Below, piece by piece: positions 35,203-47,509 of a DNA stretch of 64,000 nt. Within the stretch, counting starts at the first letter, position 1. Every line of letters starts with the position of its first letter. The stretch is from Lithobates sylvaticus (taxonomy: Eukaryota; Chordata; Amphibia; Anura; Ranidae). Location of the stretch: the NCBI GenBank assembly GCA_028564925.1, contig CM053032.1, forward strand, positions 122,779,490 to 122,843,489, in the 5' to 3' direction. The notes below the pieces were generated by a model. The model saw nothing but the letters and a program-made list of their open reading frames with translations. It searched no databases and was not told where the DNA came from. The position numbers were made by a program, and so were the translations under genes.

Positions 35203-35975
35203 GGCTTATAAAAAACACACCTGCATTCGATAGAAATAGAAAAAGATTTGAAGCATCTTACTTTTTTTTGCCAAATTTTTAGCATTGAAACGGTACGATG
35301 ATGCCCCTTATCTGCGTAGACAGTTTTTGGTAAGGGTGAATTAACCCTTTAAAGCTTAAGACTAGGTTTCTTGTCACACTTGCCGACCGCCTAACTAAGT
35401 AGGAAGGCCAGTATGGTGGCCTGAATTTATGGTAGGAGCCCGGGGGTATTTAACCACCCTGCTTGCCTGTGGTTTTTGTCGGTTTCCTGTGCGCGTATCA
35501 CTATTTGAAACCCAGCATCCGTGAGTTTCCGTGTTCAAAATTATTCAAGGCTCTCATTCCCGTTTCGTACAAACGTGTCTGGCTCGGCGGTTGCAGGTAG
35601 GGTTTCGGTTGACCTTTTCATTTCACGCATTTGTTAGATATCTTGTCACTAAAAACTCGATATGAAACTTACGAGTCATTCGTAAAAACCCTACACATAG
35701 CCGTAACGTTTGCCACTCACTCGTACCGTTATTATACCAAACATTCCTGTATTTTACGTACCTCACTCCAACGCGAAGACACAGCTTCGTTCAGGCGTGT
35801 TTCACTGTTTATCTCTGTTCCGTGCTCCATAGACAAATCGTTGTCAGTCGCAATTACGGCACACGGATCCATGCCATATCAAGGCAAACCATTTCCAAAC
35901 ATTTCAAATCATTTCAATCATTTCATTCATTTCGCTGCCACGTACCGCACTCCGATTCAAATCCAGTTGCATCCA
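35203..35975 (+). repeat. Direct repeat P2
   Basis: Second copy of block P1, differing by a few short indels (for example near 35295 and 35495). Confidence 0.9.
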
Positions 35976-36725
35976 TGAGGCCAATGAGGCCAAACAACTG
36001 GGGCACACCGGAATGAATCGGTGCATCTCGGATGCGACTGGATTCGAATCGGGGCATGATATGTGACAGTGAAATTAATGGAAATTTTCTGCCATGACAG
36101 AGGCACAAATCGGTTGCGTCACAACTGCGACTGAAAACGAAAGGACTCTGGAGCATGTACTGAAATGAGGCCAAAAACAACTGGGGCATACCGGAACGAA
36201 TCGGTGCATTACGGTGCAACTGGATTCGAATTCGAGTGCAGTACGTGACAGTGAAATGAAAATTGATTGCCAGAGGCACGAATCAGTCTTGCCACTGCTG
36301 CGACTGACAACAAACTGGATTCTGGAGCATGTACTGAAATGAGGCCGGAAAAAACTGGGGCACGCCGGAACTAATTGGTGCATTGTGGATGCGACTGGAT
36401 TCGTATCGGAAACGTGATACGTGATACGTGACAGTGAAATGATGTGCCATAACAGAGACATGAATCCATGATGTGCCGATTCCTCCCAGTGTGCCCCAGT
36501 TGTTTGCGGCCTCATTTCAGTACATGCTCCAGAGTCGGGTTTGTTGTCAGTCGCAGGTTGCGGCTCACCGATTCATGTCTCTGTTATGGCATATCATTTC
36601 ACTGTCACGTATCACTGTCACATATCATGCTTCAGAGTCCGGTCCGATGTTGACTCGTCGCTCTCTCTGGCTGGAATGGCAGAGACACGCTGTGATGTGA
36701 CTTATATAGGGACAAGGGGCGGGGT
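35976..36725. repeat. Inverted then direct copies of the 180-bp repeat region
   Basis: 35980-36470 is the reverse complement of most of 34471-35040. 36470-36725 repeats parts of the same region directly, ending in the TATA segment. Confidence 0.85.
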
Positions 36726-36835
36726 CACCATGTGACATGAGCATGTGACCCCGCCCCTTGTCCCTATACAAGTCACATCACAGCGTGTCTTTGACATTCC
36801 GGCCAGAGAGAGCGACAAGTCGGAAAAAGAAGACA
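36640..36835. promoter_or_regulatory. Inverted repeat with outward TATA boxes
   Basis: A near-palindrome centred near 36735. Each side has GACCCCGCCCCTTGTCCCTATA, then (outward) AAGTCACATCACAG. The minus-strand box is TATATAAG (about 36697-36712) and the plus-strand box is CTATACAAG (near 36766). GC boxes flank the centre. Confidence 0.5.
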
Positions 36836-36994
36836 AAAAAGAAGAAGAGGAAGAAGAAGACGGCGCAGAAGGCGGCGACAGCGGCAAGAACAGAAGAGAC
36901 CCCTGAAGACCCCCGAAGGCGGAACGAGACCCCTAGACGACGGCGGCGACGAAGAAGAAAGCCGGGCTCCTCCGCTCGTGAAAGAGCTAGGTAA
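36758..36994 (+). CDS. Small basic/acidic ORF downstream of palindrome promoter
   Basis: A 78-codon ORF with long Lys, Arg and Glu runs (KKKTKKKKRKKK, EETPEDPRRRNE, RRRRRRRRK). AATAAA follows at about 37063. The layout (TATA, purine-rich ORF, AATAAA) resembles the arms of the hAT-type palindromes although the sequence differs. The first ATG overlaps the TATA region, so the true start is unclear. Low-complexity sequence makes coding doubtful. Confidence 0.25.
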   Translation: MSLYKSHHSVSLTFRPERATSRKKKTKKKKRKKKTAQKAATAARTEETPEDPRRRNETPRRRRRRRRKPGSSARERAR

Positions 36995-39433
36995 AAGAGC
37001 AGAAGAGAGTGGAGGAGTCTGGCTAGAAGACCCCCCAAGATGGAAGAAGCCCCCCAGAGCAGTGCAATAAAATATTTTAAAAAATTGTGTGTTTTTTTTA
37101 TTTACACAATTTGTTGCAAGCACATTCCCAGTGGCACACAATCAGCCACACATCTTTTTTCCGTGGCACTTAATCTGCCAATTCTCTTTCTCTCCAGTGG
37201 CATCTTCATATGAGCCACTCACCGTATTCAGTCTATCATTTCTCCCTTAGGTCAGTTGAGTTTAGGTTCCATCCCGCACTAGCTATCGTATTGCCTCACG
37301 CAGCTGGCTCCTTCTCGTAAAACACTATCAGGCTATAACCAGCCAGCATCCAGCATTTCCTGTCCTTACAGGACCCCGGAGAGCCATCTGTGTTTATGGC
37401 CCATACAGTAAGATCCCTTCTACGTGGCATCCATAGTGGTTTTCTACGGCCTAGAGAATTCACTTTTAGTGGCACTAGCAGTCAGGTACTATGTAGACAC
37501 CACCTGACTCGCTTTTAAAACCATTACGTCCTTCAGCTTGCGGTCTCCAAAACTCAACAATCCAGACCCGAGTTCTACATTAACCTTTTTCGAACCAACA
37601 AATCCACGCAGGGCAGCCTCCCCCTTGACAAGCTGCCCCGCAGCAGGTCAGTTATCCAAGACTTCACCCATACACGTACTAAGAAGCAGTTTCAGTCTCT
37701 CTTGGGAATGCTCAATTTTGCAATACGGGTCATTTCCCAGGGTCGATCTTTTGTGTCACGCCTCCTGGTCTTCCTCTCCCAGACACAGAACCCGACCAGA
37801 TCCTTAATTTAGACACCGCGACAGTAGCGGACCTATCAGTGTCGTAGTGTTCTGTACTACGTGGAACGGTATATCAATGTTTATAATGTCTATACCGCCC
37901 CTATCACCCCAGGTAGTGACAGATGCCACAGCCACCACAGGCTTCGCTGCAATATTTGGCCACTGTTGATTTACAGGACCATGTCCTCCAGAGATACTCC
38001 TGAACCCCGGGTTTACCCGGACTTCCTCCCTCTTTGAGCTATACCAGGTCGTGGCAGCCTCTCAACTCTGGGGTCATATTGGGACAAGACAGGATGTGGC
38101 TTTCACCACCGACAACCGGGCCGCGGCTGATCTTGTTGATAAGGGCAGGTCCGGATCGCTCTCAGTTATGTCCTTCCTGCGCAGGCTGGTGCAATTATCT
38201 TTGCAGCACCAGTTTAATGTCCGCTGTACGTTCATTCCAGGCTGCCATCTTCTGGGACATGTCTACTATCCTTACTAGTTCGCCATTTGGCTTTCTCCCC
38301 AGCCTGCTCATACAAGCAGCCATTTACTTAGCCTACTACAGGTTCTGGCGGCCAAGCGAGTTCACCTGCAGAAACCCTGCAGGCCAAGTTCTGCGTAGAC
38401 GTCACTTGGCTCGTTACCAACACCATTTCATCCTCCACCTTGCAGTAGATTAGTTTCGTACGAATTCGCAATTTGTACGAATTTTTTGAAATTCGCACAA
38501 ATTTACGAATCCGTAGTATGAATTTTTTCGAATACGAATTCCGTACGGAATACAAAATTCCGTTTACAAATTTCATCGCCAAATTATTCGAATCCGACTA
38601 CCAAATGTCGAATTTCAACTAATATGAAAGAAATTATTATAGCGGATATAACGAATGATTCGAATGATTCGTAAAACAAAGTGTAATTTTTGCAGGAAAA
38701 ATTCCGTTTACAAATTTCAGCTCCAAATTATTCGAATCAAACTACCAATATCGAATTTCAACTAATTCGAAAGAAATTATTATAGCGGATATAATGAATG
38801 ATTCGAATGAATTCGAATGATTCGAATGACAAAGTGTCATTTTTGCAGGAAAAAAAGCTATTTAAAATCACTTGCGACTATTGCCGGCTAATGAATTGTC
38901 GGCTCCGTAACACAGAGAACAGTCATTCATTGATAAAAAAAAGCGTGGGGGTCCCCCCAAATTCAATAACCAGGCCCTTCAGGTCTGCTATGGATATGAA
39001 AAAAAATAAAATGGCGTGGGGTCCCCCTCAAAATCCATACCAGACCCTTTATCCGAGCATGCAACCTGGCAGGCCGCAGGAAAAGAGGGGGAGACGAGAG
39101 CGCCCCCCCTCCTGAACCGTACCAGGCCACATGCCCTCAACATTGGGAGGGTGCACCTTGTCCGCATGTTGATGAGGACAAGGGCCTCATCCCCACAACC
39201 CTGGCCATTGGTTGTGGGGGTCTGCGGGCGGGGGGCTTATCGGAATCTGGAAGCCCCCTTTAACAAAGGGGACCCACAGATCCCGCCCCCCCCCCTGTGT
39301 GAAATGGTAAGGGGGTACAAAAACCCCTACCATTTCACAAAAAAGGGTCAAAAATTGTAAAAATGACAGGAGACGGTCTTTGACAATTCCTTTGTTAAAA
39401 TCTTCTTTCTTCTGGTCTTCCTTCTTCCTTTCT

Positions 39434-39550
39434 TCATCCTTCGGTTTCTTCATTTTCTCCTTCCGGCATCTTCTTCCATCTTCTTCCATCCTCTTCTTCC
39501 TCCGATCCGCTTCTTCTTGCTCCGGTCTTCTCGTCCTTCTCATCCGGCAT
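39434..39550 (-). CDS. 38-codon charged micro-ORF, copy 2 left arm
   Basis: Starts MPDEKDEKTGARRSGSEEE and ends GENEETEG. Compared with copy 1 it has a two-codon net gain near the N-terminus, and keeps the same start context and stop. The upstream TATA box is partly lost in this arm. Confidence 0.25.
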   Translation of the reverse strand: MPDEKDEKTGARRSGSEEEEDGRRWKKMPEGENEETEG

Positions 39551-39818
39551 CTTCTTCCATGGCGTCGGCGTCTGTTCTTCTGTCGGGCTGCTCCTCGCAT
39601 ATAACGGAGGACACCTGGTGACCCCGCCCCCCTCTGACGCACGGGGACGTCATGGGCACTTCCCTATGGCTTTCCCCATGACGTCAGAGGGGAACGGGGT
39701 CACCAGGTTCCCTCCGTTATAATAGACCTGTCAGACGGAGCGAAGCCTCACACAGCGGGAGCCTCCCATTGCGAGGAGCGGCCCGACAGAAGAACAGACG
39801 CCGACGCCCTGGAAGAAG

Positions 39819-39929
39819 ATGCCGAACGAGAAGACCAGCGCAAGAAGAAGCGGATCGGAGGAAGAAGATGATGGAAGAAGAAGATGGAAGAAGATGCCGG
39901 AAGGAGAAGATGAAGAAACCGAAGGATGA
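39819..39929 (+). CDS. 36-codon charged micro-ORF, copy 2 second arm
   Basis: Starts MPNEKTSARRSGSEEEDDG and ends GEDEETEG, the same length as in copy 1. TATAATAG lies upstream (about 39717) and AATAAA downstream (about 39970). Confidence 0.25.
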   Translation: MPNEKTSARRSGSEEEDDGRRRWKKMPEGEDEETEG

Positions 39930-40819
39930 AGAAAGGAAGAAGACCAGAAGAAAGAAGAAAGAAGATTTTAATAAAGGAATTGTCAAAGACCGTCTCCTGT
40001 CATTTTTACCATTTTTGACAATTTTTGGTGAAATGGTAGGGGTACTTTTGTACCCCCTTACCATTTCACACGGGGGGGGGGATCTGGGGGTCCCCTTTGT
40101 TAAAGGGGGCTTCCAGATTCTGATACCCCCCGCCCGCAGTAGCAGTAGTAGTAGTTGTTAGATTCGAATTGTTCTCTGTGTTACGGGAACCGGCAATTCA
40201 TTAGCCGCGAGTGACTTTATTTAAAATCACTTGCAGCTAATGAATTGTCGGCTCCGTAAAACACAGAGAACAATTCAAATCCAACTACCAAATATCTAAT
40301 TTCAACTAATATGAAAGAAATTATAATAGCGGATATAACGAATGCTTCGAATGATTCGAATAAATTCGAGATTCAGTATATGTAATATTGAGAACTGTCC
40401 CTGCACAGTGTCATTTTTGCAGGAAAAAAAGCTATTTAAAATCACTCGCGGAAATTGTTGGCTCCGTAACACAGAGAACAGTCATTCATTGAAAGTCATT
40501 GATAAAAAAAAGCGTGGGGGTCCCCCCAAATTCAATAACCAGGCCCTTCAGGTCTGCTATGGATATTAAGGGGAACCCTTAATATCGCCGTCTGACAGGT
40601 CTTTTATAACGGAGGGCACCTGGTGACCCCGCCCCCCCTCTGACGTTAATGGGAAAGCCATAGGGAAGTCCCCATGATGTCCCTGTGCGTCAGAGGGGGG
40701 CGGGGTCACCAGGTGTCCTCCGTTATAAAAGACCTGTCAGACGGAGCAAAGCCTCACACAGCGGGAGCCTCCCATTGCGAGGAGCGGCCTGAGAAGAGAC
40801 GCCGACGCTAGGGAAGAAG

Positions 40820-41098
40820 ATGCCGGACGAGAAGGACGAGAAGACCGGAGCAAGAAGAAGCGGATCGGAGGAAGAAAAAGATGGAAGAAGATGCCGGAAG
40901 GAGAAGATGAAGAAACCGAAGGATGAAGAAAGGAAGAAGGAAGAGCAGAAGAAAGAAGATTTTAATAAAGGAATTGTCAAAGACCGTCTCCTGTCATTTT
41001 TACAATTTTTGTCACTTTTTTGGGGAAATGGTAGGGGTACTTTTGTACCCCTTTACCATTTTACACGGGGGGGCGGGATCTGGGGGTCCCCTTGTTAA
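40820..41098 (+). CDS. Frame-shifted fourth arm ORF (92 codons)
   Basis: Starts like the others (MPDEKDEKTGARRSGSEEE) but a length change in the GAA/AGA tract moves it into another frame, so it reads through AATAAA. A canonical TATA box (TTATAAAAGAC, about 40725) lies upstream. Probably not a real protein. Confidence 0.15.
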   Translation: MPDEKDEKTGARRSGSEEEKDGRRCRKEKMKKPKDEERKKEEQKKEDFNKGIVKDRLLSFLQFLSLFWGNGRGTFVPLYHFTRGGGIWGSPC

Positions 41099-42060
41099 TG
41101 GGGGCTTCCAGATTCCGATAAGCCCCCCGCAGACCCCCACAACCAATGGCCAGGGTTGTGGGGAAGAGGCCCTTGTCCTCATCAACATGGGGACAAGGTG
41201 CTTTGGGGGTCTCAGACCCCCAAAGCACCCTCCCAATGTTGAGGGCATGTGGCCTGGTACGGTTGAGGAGGGAGGGGGGGGCGCTCTCGTCCCCCCCCTC
41301 TTTTCCTGTGGCTTGCCAGGTTGCGTGCTCGGATAAGGGTCTGGTATGGATTTTGAGGGGGACCCCACACCATTTTTTTATTTTTTTTTAGCCGGGGTTT
41401 CCCTTAAAATCCATCCCAGATGGTTATTGAATTTGGGGGGAACCCCACGCTTCTTTTTTTTTTATCAATGACTGTCAATGAATGACTGTTCTCTGTGTTA
41501 CGGGAGCCGAGAATTCATTAGCCGCGAGTGATTTTAAATAGCTTTTTTTTCCTGCAAAAATGGCACTTTGTCATTCGAATCATTCAAATTCATTCGAATC
41601 ATTCGTTATATCCGCTATAATAATTTCCTTCGTATTAGTTGAAATTCGATATTTGGTAGTTGGATTCGAATTATTCTATGTGTTACGGGAACCGGCAATT
41701 CATTAGCCGCAAGTGATTATTAACGATTCGTAACGATTCATAACGATTCGTAACAATTCGTAACGATTTGTAACGATTCGTAGCGATTCAAATTTTTTTT
41801 AACGATTCGTACGAAATTCGCACACGAATTACGGTTTTTTTTTTCTACGAATCGAAACGGAACGAAACGGAACAAATTTTTTGACGGTTCCCATGTCTAC
41901 CTTGCAGTGCCTAAAACCCAGCAATCAGGCTCCGGGGTAGACATCCATCTCTATAAAACATACGAACATCTGGTGTCCAGTAACCATACTTGACCGCCTA
42001 CTGTCACTTCTACCGGAACACTCAAACTCTAGTCCCCTACTACTTTTTCCGATCAAACCC

Positions 42061-42291
42061 TTGAGTTCCTGCCAGTTCATCAAACATGTTCATCTACGCA
42101 GCCTACACCTCGACCCCAGCCAGTACTCCGGTCATTTATTTTGTATTAGAGCAGCCTCGGCAGCATCTCGGCATGGGATCCCAGACCACATTATTAAGAG
42201 ACTAAGCACCTGGAACTCTGCCTACCTCGCGGGGCACATCCCCAATCCTCTGGTGGAAATGGCACAAGCATTCACCAAACTTGCTCAATAA
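42061..42291 (+). pseudogene. Tyrosine recombinase C-terminus of DIRS-type fossil
   Basis: Contains the second conserved catalytic block of tyrosine recombinases (SGHLFCIRAASAASRHGIPD) followed by the HIIKRLSTWNS segment. Part of the split DIRS/Ngaro-type element; broken copy. Confidence 0.75.
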
Positions 42292-42479
42292 ATAAAGCTA
42301 AAACTAATAAAACTACACCCCTACCTGAATGTTTTTGCCCCCTTATTTTGGTATACCGACCATCAGACCAGGGCACACTTCAGGTCCATTTCATGTTGTA
42401 AGTCTCATGGTAAGTCTATTTTGTTCATATCCGTATCGGCCATAGGGCTTCGACCATAAATGTACATCATAATTTTGCT

Positions 42480-43623
42480 GTTAAATACCGGGGTTATGGC
42501 TGCAGCTAGATGCCATAACCCTGGTATTTTTATCTTTATTAGACGGTTGGCTTTCAGATAAAAGTGACCCCAGTGACAGAATCACCACAGGATTACTTTA
42601 ATGAGCAGCGGGAGAGGTGCCCCCCCACCCTTTCCTTGTGGTTCCTGGGGCTTACTTTACCAATTGGCGAGCCTGGCAACCATCCAGGGTTGGCTGTATC
42701 TTTACATAGAGATGAGTGAAGGCAAGATGGCCACCACTCATCTCTATGCTGTTGGAGGACCAGAGCGACGTTGATATCACTTACGGTTCTTGAGCCATGT
42801 AAACATGTTTTTTTTCTTAGAAAAAAAGACGAAAAACATTTCTTTTTATCTTTTGCTTTTAACCACTTCCGGACCGCCTCACGCCTATATACGTTGTCAC
42901 TTTGAAGATGGATATCGTTGTTATGGCAGCAGATAGCTGCCATAACCCTGGTATTTTCTTCTTCAGTGAGCGATCCGGATTTAGATAAATGCGTTCTCTG
43001 AGGCGTATTCGCTGCAAAATCATTTTTATCGGGAGAGGGGGACCCCCCCTTCTGCTACTCTCCAGTGCCCTCTCCTGCTTACCAGAGTCGCCGGCAGCGG
43101 CTGAGGCAATCAAATCCTTATTCCTGCTTGACATGAGGGGAAGATGGCCCCCACCCAGCTCCATACCACTGCAGGGTGGAAGCGATGTTAAAACGTCACT
43201 TCCGCTTATAGCTCTTAAAAGGGGAATTTTTTCTTTTTTAAATTTTTTACATTTTGTACATTTTTTCAAATGACAATTTATTTAATTTTATTGCATTCTT
43301 GTGTAAATATGAGATCTGTGGTCTTTTTGACCCCAGATCTCATATTTAAGAGGTCATGTCCTGCTTTTTTCTATTACAAGTGATGTTTACAGGAATAAAA
43401 TTGACAACTTTTTTTTAAAGAATAGTGTAAAAATAAAAAATAAAAAGGTAAAATAAATAAGAAAAAAAAAATAGAAAAATGTTAATGCGGCCTGTCCTGC
43501 CGAGCTCGCATGCAGAAGTGAACGCATAGATGAGTAGCGCCCGCATATGAAAACAGTGTTCACGCCACACATGTGAGGTATTGCCGCGATCGTTAGAGTG
43601 AGAGCAATAATTTTAGCACTGTA
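42480..43623. mobile_element. TTAA-target element fragments (B)
   Basis: Two related pieces in tandem. Both carry GTTATGGC...GCCATAACCCTGGTAT hairpins (near 42495 and 42920). The second starts at TTAACCACTTCCGGACCGCC (about 42862). It stops without its right end where the poly(T) of L1 copy 4 begins. No gene. Confidence 0.65.
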
Positions 43624-44525
43624 GCTTTTTTTTCAAATCAATAGTTTTTATTGAATTTTCAAAGTTTTCTATAACAAAACAGAAATTAGAAAAACATTGT
43701 ACACAGTGAACAGTTACACACAGTATATAGGTATAGATTCTGTGCTATCAACAATTTATCAGTTTGTCTTTACCAGTTAGTGACTCTTGGCTCACATTTT
43801 AAAATGTCTCCTATCATAGCGCTTTGAATTTGTTGCTCCATATTTTCCAATCACTATCAAATTGTCAACAGTTTAGAGAGTTAATTGCTAACAAATGTTT
43901 GAATGAGTGGTTCCTATTGACTATTGTGATTACTTCAGATATATTAACCACTTCCCGACCGCCCCATGTACATATACGTCGGCAGAATGGCACGTACAGG
44001 CAGAACCACGTACCTGTACGTGCCATTCTTCAGGCGCGTGGGGGGTCCGATCGGACCCCCCCCGGCCGGCGGGGACGGTCGGGATCGCTTCAGGAGCGAT
44101 CCGGGATGAGGGGACGGCCAGTGGTTTCTGGCCACCCCCTCGCGATCGCTCCTGGCGAATCAGATGCTTCCTCTGTCTGTGTCAATCAAAACACAGGCAG
44201 AGGAAGTGATGTCACGCTCGGTGCGCCGGTCTATGTGACCGGAACGCCGAGCTGTCAACACACACAGGTTAGTGCACCAACAGTACACTGACACCAGTAC
44301 AGTTAGGCACACAAAACACCCCCCTGTCACCCCCAGATCACCCCCCAGATCACCCCCTCCCCCCCCAGTCACAGTGTCACTAATTGCAGTGATCATTTTT
44401 TTACTGATCACTGCATTTAGTGTCAGTGTGACTGTAATAACTGTCAGTGCAGTTAGTTTTAGGTCCAAGGTAGCCCCCTACCCCCCCCTAATAAAGGTTT
44501 AACCCCTTGATTGCCCCCCAGGTAA

Positions 44526-45320
44526 CCCTTTCACCCCCTTTTGCCAGTGTCACTAAGCGATCGTTTTTCTGATCGCTGTATTAGTGTCACTGCTGTCGCT
44601 AGGTAACCATTTTTTTTTTTTTTAGGTAACCGCCATGTTTATATAGGTTCATAAATAGGTTTATAGGTCAGGTACCCCCATATTACAACCTAAATAAAGG
44701 TTTTAACCCCTTGATTGCCCCTAGAGTTAACCCTTTCACCAGTGATCACTGTATAACTGTCACTGGTGACGCTGGTTAGCCAGTTAGTTATTTCGTTATT
44801 TAGGTTCCCCGTCAGGTTTTTATATAGCGTCAGGTACCCCCATATATTACCTAATAAAGGTTTTAACCCCTGATTGCCCCTAGTTAACCCTTTCACCCCT
44901 TTTGCCAGTGTCACTAAGCGATCGTTTTTCTGATCGCTGCATTAGTGTCGCTAGGTAACCATTTTTTTTTTTTTAGGTAACCGCCATGTTTATATAGGTT
45001 CATAAATAGGTTTATAGGTCAGGTACCCCCATATTACAACCTAAATAAAGGTTTTAACCCCCTGATTGCCCTAGAGTTAACCCTTTCACCAGTGATCACT
45101 GTATAACTGTCACTGGTGACGCTGGTTAGCCAGTTAGTTATTTCGTTATTTAGGTTCCCCGTCAGGTTTTTATATAGCGTCAGGTACCCCCATATATTAC
45201 CTAATAAAGGTTTTAACCCCCTGATTGCCCCTAGTTAACCCTTTCACCCCCTTTTGCCAGTGTCACTAAGCGATCGTTTTTCTGATCGCTGCATTAGTGT
45301 CGCTAGGTAACCAGTTTTTT
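44526..45320. repeat. About 355-bp tandem duplication
   Basis: The phrase TTTGCCAGTGTCACTAAGCG recurs near 44539, 44900 and 45253. Two full units and part of a third, each ending with a CTAATAAAGGTTTTAACCCC segment. Confidence 0.9.
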
Positions 45321-47509
45321 TTTGTATTACTGTTACGGGTGACGCTGGTTAGTTAGCTTTATTTTTTATACTGTCAGGGCACCCGCCATTTATTACCCAA
45401 TAACGGTTTTAACCCCCTGATCGCCCGGCGGGTGATATCAATTAGGTTTTAGGGTCAAATAAGGTCTGCGTCGCCCCAGGTTAGTGCCAGTACCGCAAAC
45501 ACCCACGCGCAAAGCATACACCTCCCTTAGTGGCACAGTATCTGAACAGATCAATATCTGATCTGATCAGATCTATACTAGCGTCCCAGCAGTTTAGGGT
45601 TCCAAAAAAAACCGCATTGTTAGCGGGATCAGCCCAGATACCTGCTAGCACCTGCGTTTTCCCCCTCCGCCCAGCCCAGCCCACCCAAGTGCAGTATCGA
45701 TCGATCACTGTCACTTACAAAACACTAAGCACACATAACTGCAGCGTTCGCAGAGTCAGGCCTGATCCCTGCGATCGCTAACATTTTTTTTGTGGTAGCG
45801 TTTTGATTCAGTCGCTTCAGTCAGGAGCTTTTTTACCTGTGAATCTCAAAAAAATAAAAAAAAATAAAATAGTTGTCGTTTTATTGTTCTCTCTCTCACT
45901 CTATTCTCTCTCTATTGTTGCTCTTTTTTTACTCCATTCTATTCTGCAATGTTTTATTATGTTTTATTATGTTTTATCATGCTTGCTTTTCAGGTATGTA
46001 ATTTTGTTTACTGTGTTTTAGTGTTAAGCATTTTTTTGTTTTCAGGTGCGCCATTCAGTTGCAACGCGGATTTATTTATCTTGACAGCAACAGCGTTTGC
46101 TCCCACGATACATAAAGCCGCGACTCCAACGCTGTAGGAGGTGATTTCACCACCACAGTTAAAAAAAAGAGCATATATGCCGAAGCATGGGGGCAGCAGG
46201 GGGGGGGAGGAGCGATTGGCTCCTAATGCCACGTACATACGGTCGAAATTCCGACCGTGTGTACACGGCATAACTTTTGCGGGAGGATGCCCCCATGCAT
46301 CGGCATATATAAATGGTGCATGTATGCCCATCATTAGAAGTGGGTGGATGAAGGGAGGTATTCTAATGGTGGGCATACCCACCAATCAATCTCTTTTTTT
46401 CGTTCAGCCAAGAGGCTGCATGAAAAAAAAAGATTACAATATATGTCCAGTATGTTGCTGGACTTTGAATGGTTATACCAGAATGATGCCTGCAGGTTTA
46501 GGTATCATCTTGGTATCATTCTTTTCAGCCAGTGATCGGCTTTCATGTAAAAGCAATTCTAGCGGGTAATTAGCCTCTAGACTGCTTTTACAAGCAGTGG
46601 GAGGGAATGTCCCCCCTCCCGGATATAAACCGCGCCATTGGGAAATTGGGAAAGCATTTTATCACACCAATCTTGGTGTGGTCAGATGCTTTGAGGGCAG
46701 AGGAAAGATCTAGGGTCTAATAGACCCCAATTTTTTCAAAAAAAGAGTACCTGTCACTGCCTATTGCTATCATAGGGGATATTTACATTCCCTGAGATAA
46801 CAATAAAAATCATAACAAAGAAAAAAAATGGAAGGAACAGTTTAAAAATAAAATAAAAAAGCTAAATAAATATAAAAAAAAACCAAAAAAAAAAAAAAAA
46901 ACACCCCTGCCCCCCCTTCTCTTGCGCAAAGGCGTACACAAGCGTTGGTCTGGCGTCATATGTAAACAGCAATTGCACCATGCATGTGAGGTATCACCGC
47001 GAAGGTCAGATCGAGGGCAGTAATTTTAGCAGTAGACCTCCTCCGTGAATCTAATGTGGTATCATGTAAAGGCTTTTAAAGGCTTTTAAAAATGTATGTA
47101 GTTTGTCGCCACTGCGTGTTTGTGCGCAATTTTAAAGCATGTCGTGTTTGGTATCCATGTACTCGGCCTAAGATCATATTTTTTATTTCATCAAAAATTT
47201 GAGCAATATAGTGTGTTTTAGTGCATTAAAATAAAAAAAAGTGTATTTTTTCCACAAAAAATGCGTTTGAAAAATCGCTGCGCAAATACTGTGTGGAAAA
47301 AAAAAATGCAACACCCACCATTTTAATCTGTAGGGCCTTTGCTTTAACAATATATATAGTGTTTGGGGGTTCAACGTAATTTTCTTGCAAAAAAAAAATA
47401 TGTTTTCATGTAAACAAAAAGTGTCAGAAAGGGCTTTATCTTCAAGTGGTTAGAAGAGTGGGTGACGTGTGACATAGGCTTCTAAATGTTGTGCATAAAA
47501 TGCCAGGAC

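Larger units (their letters stand above)
38446..41899. mobile_element. Palindromic hAT-type element, copy 2 (dimeric)
   Basis: Flanked by CCTTGCAG (38438-38445 and 41900-41907). Ends read TAGATTAG left and TAGACATGGG from the right. The interior is two palindromes in a row, centred near 39660 and 40665, each related to copy 1: GTCAGACGG leader, GAA-rich tract, AATAAA, GGGGTCCCC blocks and hairpins. A junction near 40140-40380 joins them. The ends hold ATTCGAAT-type repeats and a TAACGATTCG array (41722-41800). Confidence 0.85.
37140..42440 (+). mobile_element. DIRS/Ngaro-type tyrosine-recombinase retroelement, fossil, split by a hAT-type insertion
   Basis: A broken element in plus orientation. 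Recognisable parts in order: the end of a reverse transcriptase (about 37560-37760), an RNase H region (about 38050-38270, TTDNRAAADLVD) and, after the insertion at 38446-41899, the C-terminal tyrosine recombinase (about 41910-42291, SGHLFCIRAASAASRHGIPD). Gag and terminal repeats were not recognised. It is clearly decayed, with several breaks, and older than the hAT-type element inside it. Confidence 0.75.
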
